From Cryptomeria japonica (lineage: Eukaryota; Streptophyta; Pinopsida; Cupressales; Cupressaceae): 64,000 nucleotides of DNA. The position numbers and the translations under genes were made by a program. Below the pieces are notes generated by a model. The model saw only the letters and a program-made list of their open reading frames with translations. It was not told where the DNA came from and made no database searches. The DNA lies in the NCBI RefSeq assembly GCF_030272615.1, contig NC_081415.1, forward strand, positions 372,289,009 to 372,353,008, given 5' to 3'. Shown in pieces: positions 45,112 through 57,039 of this stretch (its first letter is position 1; the number at the start of each line of letters is the position of its first letter).

Positions 45112-48100
45112 GGAAGTGTTGGTGTACGTTTTATCATATACCGAACTTTAGAATAAAGTACCCAAAGATAATTTATCCTCTCTTGAAAAATCATCGCTTA
45201 TGCTAAGATTGCTAGAAGATCATATGGTGATTCCAAGGTTTCTTTTGCCAAGTCTTGACGTGTGCATAAGCTCAATGGGCGTTGTGATATGTTGGTAATA
45301 CACAAAGGGACTTACGCTTGGATTGTTCAATTCACAATGAAGGTTTAGAAAATGAAGCTCTATCATTAGGGACTTGGATCACGGAAAAACTGAAAAGGAG
45401 ACAAGGGTTTAGAAATTCTAATCTATTCCTAAGAATTCAAGAGATGGTATTGACTAGGTGAACTCAATAACCACACTTTGCTTCGCCTCGCTTACGACAA
45501 CTACACAAAGCGGATGCAATCTTCAAGGGATGCGCTTATGATCGGAAGTTAAGCATACACAAAGGAAAGCTCAAACTAACTTTACACAATGAACAAAAAT
45601 CATCTGTCCATCAAAAGTATGAGCGGAGATTCACCACAAATCAATACTTATCAATCTTACATTCAATCTAGCATACATGAAATAAAATCTAAACTATTGT
45701 GTTGAAGAAATTGAAAACCTTGCCAATCATCCAGATAAAAGAGATTATCCGAAATGACCTCGCGCAACAATGTTTCAAAAAATTCAATCTCCAAATGAGA
45801 GGAGGAAACCTTATATAGGCACACAAAAGTTTTGAATGGCTGAGATCGAACAGTGATCAAGGGCCCAGATTGAAAGATCAAAACCCTAATTAGGGTTTGG
45901 TACAACTAACTACCCCTTGACCAATGAGAAAATTACATTTGAGGACACTTGTCCTTCTTGCTAAATATGAACCAACAATAAAAATAAAAGGTCGTTGCAT
46001 TGTGAAGTGTGCCCTCTAGAAGCTTTTGTGGATAAGTCAGGTTCATTGAACCTGGACATGCTAACTTGGAACAATCTGATTGGTTGGAAGATGACAAAGC
46101 GCCACCTTAGCGTGTTGGATATCTTCCTTGAATTCCTCAAGAAGTCTGAAATTCTTTTCATCAAGTCTGCGGACTTTTCTTTCTTGATATCTTGAGATTA
46201 TTTGAAGTACCTTGAATTTGGAGAAGAATTCCTCTATGCCTTCGCCATAATGGAGGAATTTGGAATTTCTTTCTATGGAATAGTTTTTCCCATACTTAGC
46301 CAAATTTTGGCCATCTTTATGCTCGGACAAACCTTGCTTGTGGACCTGTCTTCAATTCTGAATTTGGCTCGAAACTCCATTTGTGTTTTCAGTGATGATC
46401 ATGCCTTCAGCTGCCATTTATGATCTGCAAAACCAAAAGGAAATTACATTAAGGTTCTATCCTTGAGTGTAAATTTTGAAGGTTTGATGGCAGAGTGTGT
46501 TCTGATTTTCCAATTCCTCAGAACTTAAGAGTTTTGACAGGTTGTAAGCACTTATTAATTTGGAAATACTCAGAGAACTTGATCTGACTTGAGAATTTGG
46601 AATTGAAATTGACCCTCAAGAAACTTGGAAATGAAAAACTCAATCTCCAAAAATCTGTGAATGTTGAAACCAGATTCAAATTCTGGAAAATATGTGAAAA
46701 TCAGACTAAGTCCCTAAAAATCTCCTCCAAAACTTTGAAAATCACCAAAGATGCCTTGAATCTTCATAAAAAAGGTAAGGAAACAAACTAGAATACCCCT
46801 GTCACCTTGAGAAATAGATGAAAACCGTTGTTTGCCTTCTTCACAATGCCTTAGAAAATTTTCGAACTATTTTTGAAACTCTGAAGATGCCTTAGAAAAC
46901 CTTTGAAATCCTCTTGAAATCTGCACAAAAACTCTCAAAACTTCTTAAGACCTGCCAAGAAAAACTCTTAAAATTCTCTCCAAGTTCGAATTTTCATCAT
47001 GAATGAATGAATGACCATTTGTATAAACCTTCAAGTAGTTCAATTTCTGCATTTAGAAACATGATTCATCCTTCCAAAATCAAACTAGATTTGTTTCTAT
47101 TTTTCTTCCATTCATCGAACCTAGACATGTCTTGTTTCTTTGTTGAGTATAGTCTCTTAAAGTTCCTATTTTCATTTCAGTCGAACTCAGTTACTTGGGA
47201 AAGTTCTGTTTTTATTTCTAGTTTGAGTTTAGTTCCTTGAGAAAGTTTCTATTTTCAGTTTGAGTTCATGAATTGAACTCCATCTTTCTTTCTTCTTCCA
47301 AATTTTGAAACTTTCTAAAACTTTCTTCTTTCCCTTAGTTCGAACTTAGGTAGATTTTCTTTCCTTCACCATGGTGGAGTTGGTAAAATATTTTCCTTGC
47401 TTGCTGATCAAATTTTCCAAGGCAAGGTGGACTTCATAGATTGTATTCCATATGTTGGTGGGCTTGACAAAAGTTGTGCACCTCTTACTTGCTTCTTATC
47501 CAATCAAGGGCGGACTTCCAAACTTTTGCACTACACATCCTGCCATGGGGTGGACTTCATCAATGTTGTGCACTTCATACCCTCTTCATAAGGCGGACTT
47601 TGCTCTTCGTGTGACCAAGTCAAGGCGGACATGGAAATACTTGATATCCTTAGTACACACCATGAGGGCGGACTTGGAGGAGTTCATGACCCATCACCTT
47701 GCAGATTGGGCAGACTTTGTTTAACTTAGGCACCAAAGTTCATGTCTTTGGGCGGACTTTGTTGAGTTTATGCCCCTCCCAACATGCCATTCTTCTTAGC
47801 TTGGGCGGACTTTGCTTGCTTCATGCCCCATCATATATGATGTTGGGCGGACTTTATCATCTCCTTGCACCACTCACCATCTCCTTTCACCTTGGGGCGG
47901 ACTTTCCTTGACTTGTGCACCTTTTTACCTTATACTTGGCGGACTTCCTTAACTTCATGCACCTTCTCCATGGGTGGAGTTCATTAACTTCATGCATCTT
48001 ACACTCAACCAAGGGCGGATTTCAATCATTTTAGGCACCAAGGAGGGCGGACTTGGTGAAATTCATGCACCATGAGATCAAAACTTCAAATCTTCATAAC

Positions 48101-48683
48101 TTGTGCAATTCTTCTCGGATTTGTTTGAAATTTGAAAACCACTCATCATTCATCCATTGAATTCCTCTGGATCCCTAAAATTTAGGAAATTGTCTTTTTT
48201 GAACAAAACTTGAATTTCGGAGGAATTTAACGATCATCTTCAGTGTAACTTAGAGCCAATAATGCAAACCCTAGATCCCCATTCCAAAAAATAGAAAAAA
48301 CAAGCATCCCTAAAAAATAGAAAAAAACTTTCTAAAACTAGCCATTTCGAGAATCGTGATTAAAGTGCCAAAAACGAAACTTCCTAAAAAATAGGAAAAA
48401 GCAAAAAACAAAAACTTTCCAAAAATAGAAAGTTGTCCAAATTGACCCAAATCAATTGCAATATTCGTCCTTCGGGCTTTCTAGGCACATTGACGATGTC
48501 TAGACTCTGTTCTAACCATGGTTTGCACATACTGCCTTATGACTTCCAAAACTCAGACCTTTCAAATCTGACAAAATGGGTGTCAGGAAGGTTGTGAGGC
48601 TCTAAGAAAAACCCTAAAAAGCAAAAGCAAGGAGGGTACCCATTTGCAATGGGGCGATGTGTGAAAAAGGTCACAACAAGAAG
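45112..48683. mobile_element. Probable 3.6-kb solo LTR containing a minisatellite
   Basis: The sequence from TGTTGGTGTACG (45117) to GGTCACAACA (48678) has TGTTG/CAACA inverted ends. It is flanked by GGAAG (45112-45116) and AGAAG (48679-48683), a 5-bp duplication with one mismatch. A TATA-like TTATATAGG/CCTATATAA is at 45811-45819. Orientation is unclear; minus fits better because the long repeat-bearing part would then be U3. No coding domain is present. If the ends are wrong, this is still non-coding retroelement sequence. Confidence 0.45.
47420..48060 (+). repeat. GGGCGGACTT minisatellite, about 15 copies
   Basis: A GGGCGGACTTYNTTNACTTCATGCACC-like unit recurs with starts near 47424, 47508, 47547, 47591, 47623, 47664, 47707, 47750, 47813, 47844, 47894, 47938, 47972, 48014 and 48044. 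Spacing is 30-84 bp, mostly 30-50. The GGCGGACTT core is the best-kept part, and variants are mainly GGTGGACTT and GGCGGATTT. It sits inside the probable long LTR. Confidence 0.75.
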
Positions 48684-49604
48684 GGACATGACAATCAGGT
48701 GTTAGAAAAGGATCCTTCTTTTTCTTCTTCCAACCTCTCATTTACTTCTTCCAAGGTTATCCCTCTTCCATTTTTCTTCCATTGGCAAATATTTTCATAG
48801 ACATTGTACAAATATTCTTTGAGGAGACTTTAAGCTCTCAGATTTTTGAAAGATAAGAATATAGATGAACTTTGGGTCATTGATTTCGAATTGCTATTTG
48901 TTTTCCTTATGTTAAATTGCAGCAAAATATTGGGGATTCTCTTGCAGTTTTATGGATTTTATTTCTCTATCATTGCATGTTGGAATCTAAACAAGCACAT
49001 ATAGGTCTTAAGCTTAATCCTCTACATAGATGTTATTTTCCTTATGTTTAAGCAACATCTTGTAGATATCTATCAAATGTGCATATTTTGAGTAGTATTT
49101 TCATTTAGTTTTAGTTTGTGCACATTTCCTACTTTTAAGTTAAAAGCATATCCCAGATAAACTCAAACCCATCATATGAGAGAGCTCCCCCTCTCAAATG
49201 CAAAGGAAGATTGTGAATCCAATAACAATCTCTTGCTCTGTTGTAAACTTTGTTGCAACTGTCATTTCTCAATGAAGCATCATAGTCGCAAATCAATGTT
49301 ACAATAGAAATCAATTTTCTCTCATCTTTGGGTAACTTGTCTATTGCTACTAATATGGTAAGTCTAGAAGGAAAGGACTCTCTCCTATTTCTCTTTCTTA
49401 GCCAATCTTGAAACTGTGATAGGAGAAATGGCAATGTCAAAGGCTTTGGAGCGATCAAATACAAATAAAGCCTTCTCTTTATATGGTAATTTCATTTTGC
49501 AAAACTACACAAGTCTAAGGCTTCCCTCCAATCATGGGGCATGTGGTATGAAACCACCACTCAACTTGAGAAGTGGAATAAAATAGGCCCCTCCCCAAAA
49601 TGGT
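48684..49604. other. Intergenic with an unassigned minus-strand ORF
   Basis: A 109-aa minus-strand ORF (49135-49464) contains DWLRKRNRRESFPSRLTILV and IDKLPKDERKLIS. No domain recognised. It may be part of an unknown transposon protein. Confidence 0.35.
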
Positions 49605-49760
49605 TGTGTGAAGATGAATTGTGATGGTGCCTCCCACAAAAACCCTAGTACCTTGACGGCTAGTTGTAACATCAGAAATAAAAGTCTCTTGGTTTGCACG
49701 ACTTTGAAACAATTAAAGGTGGGTACTAACAAGAAGTTGAAGCCCAAGCTTTCATTTTGG
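49605..49760 (+). pseudogene. Degenerate RNase H (RVT_3-type) fragment
   Basis: The frame starts VKMNCDGASHKNPS and continues through CNIRNKSLLVC to KVGTN. The D-G-A-S, N-P, I-R-N and G-T-N landmarks sit in the order and spacing of the RVT_3 RNase H N-terminal half. The Glu helix that should follow is not legible. A stop comes shortly after. Confidence 0.5.
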
Positions 49761-50457
49761 TTTGTCAGTGTGTTCTTCAGTCAATTTTTCTTCTATCTAG
49801 ATTGAAGGTGAATTAATGATCTTTATAAATGCAGTAAAAAAGTTTTTTTTGCCAAACTGGAAGTTTAGAAACATTCTAGAAATAAATTGTCCCCTTTAGA
49901 TTTGTTGGCAAACTTTTCCATTCAGCAAACTTATAGGGAGATTAACTGCAGAAGAAGAGTTCATAATAAGCAATTTCTAATAGTGGATTGTTTTTAGCAG
50001 GGGTGGAATGTTTGAGCTTGGTCTTCCCAATAGTTTGAGGCTTATTCATTTTTTATTAAGGAATTTAGATAAGAAGATAATATGATGTGCCGCAAAACCC
50101 CTTCCATGGCCATGGGTTACTTTAGACAAATTTGGGAGGTGGCAAGAGTCAAAGTGTTTGATGGAAAGCCTCAAGTTCATTGGAAAAAAAATTACTGCAA
50201 TTGGACAATGGATAGATTATGTTGCACAGAAAAGGATGATTTTTCAAAATTTTCACACAAGCAAATAAAAGAGAATTAGTGGAGTTTTGGTTTGTGCAGG
50301 TTAAGGGACTCTTGCTTGAGATAAGAGGACATCCAAAGAATGTTTCCTAATTGGGATTCAAAGCTACCTGCAAAGATCTTAAACAGGTAGTCTTCAAGAT
50401 CTTTAAAGAATTTTCTTGGCGCGAGTCTTTATCCCCCAAAGAATTACCTCAAGGATT
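49761..50457. other. Degenerate sequence after the RNase H fragment
   Basis: Short ORFs such as 50082-50279 have no domain. It may be the remainder of the same non-LTR element. Confidence 0.35.
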
Positions 50458-51975
50458 TTGTATGTTATGTCCCTACTGATTTCTACCAAACTTTTTCTAT
50501 GTATTTCCAAAGAATATTCATAACAATTTGCATAAATGATAATGTCTTGTTTCATTTATTTAATAATGGAACAGACAGTGAATCCACAGGCAGATAAAAT
50601 AGTCTGATAATAGAATATATAGCAGCAAAAAATATTACTGGAAACGACAACCAGAATTTAATGAGATATCTGACCTTAACAACATGCATTTTCCCCAATC
50701 TTATAACCCGATATGAAACTATGCCTTCAGCTGGAGTACAGAGAGCGAATCTTTGCTTCAGCGATGTAAAGCACTTCAGCAGTATTGATAACTGGAACTC
50801 GACTTCAAGCTCCGGTCCTTCTAATAGCAGTATGAGAGCAGAATGAGATTGTTACAACTTCTTGAGAAATGATGTTCACAGCCAGTCCACCTTCTTCAAT
50901 ATGACTCGAGAAACCTGTCACCCTTCTCCTGCGCAAGAACAGTCTTCTGAGCCGACAGTAACGACTGAGTCCTTTATATAGAGCACGCACTTTCCCAGGC
51001 TTCCCTATGAAGACCAAATCATGCCAACCAATTCCCTTGAACACAACAGCCCCTTCATCAGATGGTGACTCTGCCAGACAGCTCAAGATCTCTTAATTCA
51101 ATCAAGTCGATGATATATGAATCGATTATATTACTTAGAACCTCATGTCAAGCCGTTCATTAGAATGAGCGATAGAAATAATTAAATCACATTTAGGGAA
51201 TGCTCTGCCAGCAACTATTATTCTCAATGATTTCCTCTTGCTGGACTTAGGAGATTTGGAAGCCAACGCAGGAATTAATATTATAATTCAAATTCCTTCT
51301 ATTGCCCGATAAGAGATAAATGTCAATCCTCTGTCACTATTACGGCTTACCAAATATTATTATCGACACTACCAATATTCAGAGCCACGACTAATTAAAA
51401 TGAACACCACCCTTAGAAAAGTCTTCTCAAATATGAACCGGGCCCCACTCCAGTAATTTAGTTAATCCTCAGACAAGCAGCTCATATGCAATACAAGACG
51501 GAATATAAATTTAGCTAAATAAACCTGCCAATAATATTATCGCTCAAATATTTAGCCGACCAGAATATAAAATATCCATTTTCTTCATTTCTGAATCAAA
51601 CCCTAAACTACTGCAAATTTGTCTCCAATGGAGACTCACAAATTTCGCTCAGTTGTGAACTCCATCACGAATCCACTCCCAAGAAGAGTCAGGTTTTCAT
51701 CCAACCCTTCTGCCAACTTCTGAAGGTTTTCGTCTCCAGAAATCATAAACTGTTTTATCAAATCCAAGCATGCTTTACTTCCTCCCTCCAGTCTCCTCAT
51801 AAAGAACTCCACGAAGCTTCTAGAATATTAGGCCAACCACATTTGGAGAACTTTATTTAATAAAGTGACATTATGATATTATTTTATTGTTTATTTAATT
51901 AAATTATTTAATATTAAGTCATCATTGGATATTTTAATTATTTGTCACCTTTCAAATTGGGGACATTACATTGTA
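50458..51975 (-). mobile_element. Solo LTR with perfect target-site duplication
   Basis: The LTR spans 50463-51970. Its ends, TGTTATGTCCC and GGGGACATTACA, are near-perfect inverted repeats. TTGTA flanks both sides (50458-50462 and 51971-51975). Minus-strand TATATAAAGG (50971-50980) is a strong TATA box, which sets the orientation. No coding sequence and no partner LTR. The insertion is an intact solo LTR of 1,508 bp. Confidence 0.8.
50971..50980 (-). promoter_or_regulatory. TATA box of the minus-strand solo LTR
   Basis: TATATAAAGG on the minus strand, about 1 kb from the LTR start, as in long LTR promoters. Confidence 0.55.
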
Positions 51976-52771
51976 GCATGAGATGGCCTCTAGGTGAAAG
52001 CAAAGTTTGCAAACTCTACGAGACTTGATGAGTTGTTGAGTACTCATTGCTTTTTAACTATGCAAGTTTTATAGTTTTAACTTGCGAGTTTGGAGGGACA
52101 ATTTTCTAGTGAAAAATCATCAAGTTTTTTGGTGAGTACTCACCAAAACACAACGAATCTATGGGAAAAAATAGCAAAGTAGGAAAAACAAGAAAAATGC
52201 AGGTAAAAATGTAGACATGGGTAAAACATGTCTGAACACATGTTTTTCACATGTTCTTTTTGCAACCCCCTATAATTAAGGCGGGTGACCAAAACTGCAC
52301 TACAAATAGGTCCAAAATTTTATTTTTGTTCCTTCAATTGGCCATTTTAGTCAGCAATTTTTAATTTAACAAAACTTTGTAGCAACAAGTCAAATTTATA
52401 ATAATCATCACTTACACAACATTCATGATAATCAGCCCTCACACAAATATTTCATCTTTTGTTTTCTTCTCCTTCAAATTGGGTTGGATGACATTGATAT
52501 GATGAGGAGTCATTGCCATCTACCAGTAGGGTGGAGCCACAAGCCCAATCTTCTATGCCAAGCAAGGAGCCACAATTAAGTACCCCCCAATTTTTCACTA
52601 GGTTGGGGAAGAGGGAATTGTAAAACCTTGTAATTTTTTACTTGCCTAGATGTGAAATTTATGATGTTGATTTTCAAACAAAATATCATAAATTCATAAT
52701 AGTTATTTGTTAGCAACTAGCTATCGTACCCCATTAACACATAAGGAGCTCCTCCAAGAATCAGAAAAAAA
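51976..52771. other. Intergenic; likely 5' flank of the LINE
   Basis: Contains ACTTGCGAGTTT and GGTGAGTACTCACC motifs similar to those near 16750. No gene. The stretch close to 52772 could be LINE 5' untranslated sequence. Confidence 0.35.
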
Positions 52772-54461
52772 ATGGAGGGCGGGCGGTTCCAAGATTCAAA
52801 TTTGAGCGGGAATTCTGGATCGACATCGGGACAGCATGCGGCAGATGATTCGGAGATTCTTGCGGAAGGAGAAGGTTCAGATGGTAAGGACCCCGATGAT
52901 CCCGTGAACTTGGGGGACCCAAGGGGAGGAACAACACCACGTGAAGAGCAGTTAGCACTAGACAGCGGGAAAGGGTAGGTTCAAACTTCAAAAACAGAAG
53001 ACGGCAACTCGGAAGGAGCCCAAGGACAACAAATGACTTGTGTTTCAGAGAACACGATGGAAGGTAAAGATCATCCGGAAAAGGTTCTTTTGTCAACAGG
53101 GGGACCCAATGGACAGACACGTAAGTGGTCCTCGTTGTTTGGGGTCAAGCCCAAAGGTAAGTCCTCATTGCCTCCTGTTAAAAACTCCTAGAATGTGTCT
53201 CAGGGCAAGTTTGCTATCATTGTTCCTGACCAAATCATTGATCAAAACATTGCTAGAATGGAAAACACTTTGATTGGTTATTTCTTTGGATCTAGACCTA
53301 ACATAGAAATAGTTTGTGGATTTGTCAAAAGAAAGTGGAACCTGAAAGGTCAGGTTGATGTGGTAGCAATGAACAAAGGCTGTCTATCCTTCTCCTTTTC
53401 TTGTGATGAGGATAGAAGAAACATTCTATGTAGTGGGTCTTGGGCAATAGGCAAATACATCATGTACATTCAGAAGTGGTACCCTAATGTAGCGAAAGGA
53501 AAGAATTTTTTGGCCCAAGTCCCAGTGTGGGTCAAACTCCCTGGGCTCCCAATGGAATTCTGGGAGGAAGACGTTTTTGCAGGAATTGCCAATACCTTTG
53601 GGGAGCTAATCGCCATTGATCAGATCACGGCTTCTAGAAGAAGGCTGATCTATGCAAGGATTTGTGTTGGAGTTGGACCTAACACGAACTTGCCAGAGGA
53701 AATAGAGATAGAATCAAAACTGGGGAAGTGGAAGTAGAACATTGTTTATGAAACAATCCCCTTCGCCTGTTATCATTGTAAAAAAGTCGGACACTGGGCT
53801 AAAAAATGTCCATCTAAAGAAGATAAACCCCATACCCAAACTAAGGTTTGGAAAAAAGTGGACAAGCCACTAAAAGTTCGGGATTCCAATGACCCTAATC
53901 AGGAGAAGCAGTCCCAAATAGTAAGGGTGGAGGAAGAAATCACTAGTGAAGTGGGTAATGAACCAAAGATTCAGATGTTGGAACAGGGTGTTGTACACAA
54001 AGAAAAAGACAACACTCAGCAAGAGGATCAGAAAGAGGACAAGACAGAGGTAGAGAAAACAGATAAACATCCTACAGATAATAAAGAGGAAGGAGATAAC
54101 TTCAACCTTGTCTCAAAATCTCAAGATCAAGATAAAGAAATAGACTGGTTCCAAGAAGCCCAACCTGATACCATTTTGGGCCAAGGGCTATCGGAAATCT
54201 CATTAACCACCCCAGCAAAGGGAAAGTTGGCTTATTCGGAGGAACAAGATCCAAAATGGGGAGATGAAGAGGACATAAAAAAGGCACTGGGGAAGAATGA
54301 ATCAAAGCAGGGGGACAAAGAAGTTGCAGAGGATAAAAGAAAGAACAAGCAAAAGAAAAAGAATAACAATAACCCAATAAATAGTACGCTGACTAGAAAC
54401 ACCAAAAGCAGGCTTGGTGATGTGGTAGTGCAACACACTTCTCCAGGAAGACACTCAAATG
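52772..54461 (+). pseudogene. L1-type LINE ORF1 (DUF4283 plus CCHC zinc knuckle)
   Basis: A single frame runs from the ATG at 52772 to the gap, more than 560 codons. It is interrupted only by three TAG codons (52976, 53189, 53735). After an acidic N-terminus, residues about 142-320 form a DUF4283-type domain: MENTLIGYFFG, then WKYM-like GKYIMYIQKWYPN, VPVWVKLPGLPMEFW and IANTFGELIAID. The zinc knuckle CYHCKKVGHWAKKC is at residues 333-346. A long Lys/Glu/Gln-rich tail follows. This is the RNA-binding ORF1 of plant L1-class non-LTR retrotransposons; ORF2 (endonuclease-RT) is not present and would lie in or beyond the gap. The absence of frameshifts suggests a younger insertion than most neighbours. 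Confidence 0.85.
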
Positions 54462-54961
54462 NNNNNNNNNNNNNNNNNNNNNNNNNNNNNNNNNNNNNNN
54501 NNNNNNNNNNNNNNNNNNNNNNNNNNNNNNNNNNNNNNNNNNNNNNNNNNNNNNNNNNNNNNNNNNNNNNNNNNNNNNNNNNNNNNNNNNNNNNNNNNNN
54601 NNNNNNNNNNNNNNNNNNNNNNNNNNNNNNNNNNNNNNNNNNNNNNNNNNNNNNNNNNNNNNNNNNNNNNNNNNNNNNNNNNNNNNNNNNNNNNNNNNNN
54701 NNNNNNNNNNNNNNNNNNNNNNNNNNNNNNNNNNNNNNNNNNNNNNNNNNNNNNNNNNNNNNNNNNNNNNNNNNNNNNNNNNNNNNNNNNNNNNNNNNNN
54801 NNNNNNNNNNNNNNNNNNNNNNNNNNNNNNNNNNNNNNNNNNNNNNNNNNNNNNNNNNNNNNNNNNNNNNNNNNNNNNNNNNNNNNNNNNNNNNNNNNNN
54901 NNNNNNNNNNNNNNNNNNNNNNNNNNNNNNNNNNNNNNNNNNNNNNNNNNNNNNNNNNNNN
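54462..54961. other. Assembly gap (500 N)
   Basis: Exactly 500 N. It hides the end of LINE ORF1 and the junction to the following sequence. Confidence 0.99.
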
Positions 54962-55564
54962 ACCGGAGCGCCGCCCCCGGGCCACCTCCGCCTGGCCCTA
55001 CCACCAGACAGCCTTTGTGTGCCCTCTCTCTTGCCTTTGTAGGGGGGGTTGGTTTTTTCTTCCTATCTTGAGCATTCAAAGTCATTTTTTCGAAAATAAA
55101 TAGACGTCGGAAAGCTGGTTCCGAGCTGGACCTCATGGTATTGAAATTTTTTTTTCAATTTTACTATTTGACTATACTTTTTTCCAGTCAAAGTGGGGTC
55201 GCTTTTCTGCACTTTCGGGGTTGTAGAATGTGCAAACGGACTCCCTTTTTTTAAAACAAATAGGCAATGGAAAGCTCTCAGCATGCTCTATTCAGATATG
55301 TGATCTTGTTTCTCATATATTTTATCAGGTATATGAGATTTCAGTTTGAATTTTTTTGGCTTATGCACTGCTTCATTCTGACCAGTATGTACTAGGGTTT
55401 GGGTTTATCTCTTGTGGGGGGATGTTTTTTTCTCGCTTTCTGTCATTTATATCAGAAATCAAGAACACCAAAACTCTCAAAATAAACAAACCCTTTTGCA
55501 TCTTCTGTCTATTCTGAAAGATCACATAATAATAAAAACACAAGCAGGTACAGGTGCAGAGTTT
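54962..55564. other. Unclassified retroelement-like sequence before Copia gag
   Basis: The first 100 bases are very GC-rich (CGCCCCCGGGCCACC). The stretch 55480-55535 (CCTTTTGCATCTTCTGTCTA) resembles 21762-21785 near the end of the solo LTR at 20280-21885, so part of a related LTR may be here. No coding frame. Confidence 0.4.
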
Positions 55565-55966
55565 CATGGCAGACTCTTCAGTTGAGTTGTTGACATCACA
55601 CAACTATCACACTTGGAAGCCTCGCATCACGAGGCTTCTCAAGGAATGAGGGTTGTGGTCTTGTTTGGATAAGGTTCAGCCTTCGTTGCAGCGTCCTTTT
55701 GAGATTCTTCAACACAGAAACAAGATGGATGAGGCCATGGGTTTGCTCTCATTACATGTTTCCGATAGTCTTTTGTTTCACCTTGATGATTTTCTCACTC
55801 CTCAAGATATGTGGTTGAAGTTTGACTCTCTTTAGGAGAGTTAATGAGATCCAGGCATTACAGATTGAGGCAGAGTTGGTTTTCTTGTTACCTGATTCCT
55901 TTCCCACTATTGAGGATTTTTTGAACAAATTCAAGGCTACCAGATCTGTTCTCCAGGGGTGTGGAA
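55565..55966 (+). pseudogene. Copia gag, N-terminal part
   Basis: Starts MADSSVELLTSHNYHTWKPR, with the N-Y-x-x-W typical of Copia gag. It is followed by an in-frame TGA and then MDEAMGLLSLHVSDSLLFHL and LTPQDMWLKFDSL. A frameshift near 55832 moves the reading to a frame with IQALQIEAELVFLLPDSF. The frame is then cut at 55966 by a solo LTR; it resumes at 57040 in register once one TGGAA copy is discounted. No primer-binding site or 5' LTR is visible upstream, so the 5' end of the element is missing. Confidence 0.75.
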
Positions 55967-57039
55967 TGTTGGTATTATGGATGTGTTGCATTGGTTTTGT
56001 CATTGATGTCAACACTTATCAACACTTGAGAACACTTAGAGATTCTTGGTTATGTTCACCGGCATGTTCAATGACTTATACACAATCACCGGTATCTGGT
56101 TCACCGACAGGTTATATTGTTCACTGACACTGAGGATGATCTGTTATCATCTGGAGATTACTTGGTTATGTTGAAGACATTGTTTGGACACTTGGTTTTG
56201 GTGATTTGATTATTGGTACAATCGAGTTTGCATATTTGTTGTTACCGAAAAATAGGTCTAGGTTATGGACCGACAAGCATTATCTATTCCAGATCAGCAC
56301 GACACGTTAAGGAGATGATTTGTTATTATTATAAATGCATTGAGCCGACATCATGCATCGCATATTGATTCATTTGTAATTGATTTTATTGTAATATCTT
56401 AGTGAGCCAACCTACACAATTAGTCTTAGGTTTTGGTATATATGTAAGATCTCATTTGAGAGATTATGTAGAGTAGAGGTGTGGAAAAAGGATTGTAATA
56501 AGGTATATGTGAATATAAGAAGAGCTATACACGCAGACATCATTTGAAGATTCAAGGAAGGTATGAGGAAGACAATCAGAGCTTAACCGGTACTAAATCC
56601 AGCATATGAAGATGCTATTTTGAGCAGTACATTATCATTGGATTTAACCATCTAATTGTAGTCAGTGTGACTCCCATTTTGTGATTGAGCAGTGAGCTCT
56701 AGGCAATTGGTCTTTCTACATGTGCAAACCCCATTTGTACACACATACTATCTGCAGTAGTATCATCTGATTGTGAGTAAGGTTTCCCACCGTGGTTTTT
56801 CCCCTTACAGGGTTTCCACGTACAAATAATTGTGTGATGTGTTGTGTATGTTATTTGTCTTTCTGTTTCATACATTAAACTTTACCGGTATTGCAATTAA
56901 CTGTTAAACTATTTACCGGCATTAAAGTTTGGTTTACCAGTATTATGCACTAAGTTTGGTTAAGTTATATTTGGTTGAAATTAATAGACAACTGATTCAT
57001 CCCCCCCCCTCTCAGTTGCCTTCGGGACCTAACATGGAA
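55962..57039 (+). mobile_element. Solo LTR inserted in Copia gag, perfect TSD
   Basis: The LTR is 55967-57034 (1,068 bp). It starts TGTTGGTATTATGGATG and ends CTTCGGGACCTAACA. TGGAA flanks both sides (55962-55966 and 57035-57039). It contains TTTTGTCATTGATGTCAA near the start. Late in the LTR come GGTTTCCACGT and a nine-base C run (57001-57009) before the end. The minus-strand solo LTR at 24168-25648 has the same order of blocks. Confidence 0.85.

Noticed and set aside
47420..48060. CRISPR-like array (regular GGGCGGACTT repeats with variable spacers)
   Set aside because: Repeats are short and degenerate, spacing is irregular, and the context is a plant retroelement.
52761..53120. 119-aa minus-strand ORF
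   Set aside because: Antisense shadow of LINE ORF1, whose plus frame has DUF4283 and zinc-knuckle support.
54393..55136. Minus-strand ORFs of 176-247 codons
   Set aside because: Gap artefact; the real coding strand here is plus (LINE ORF1).
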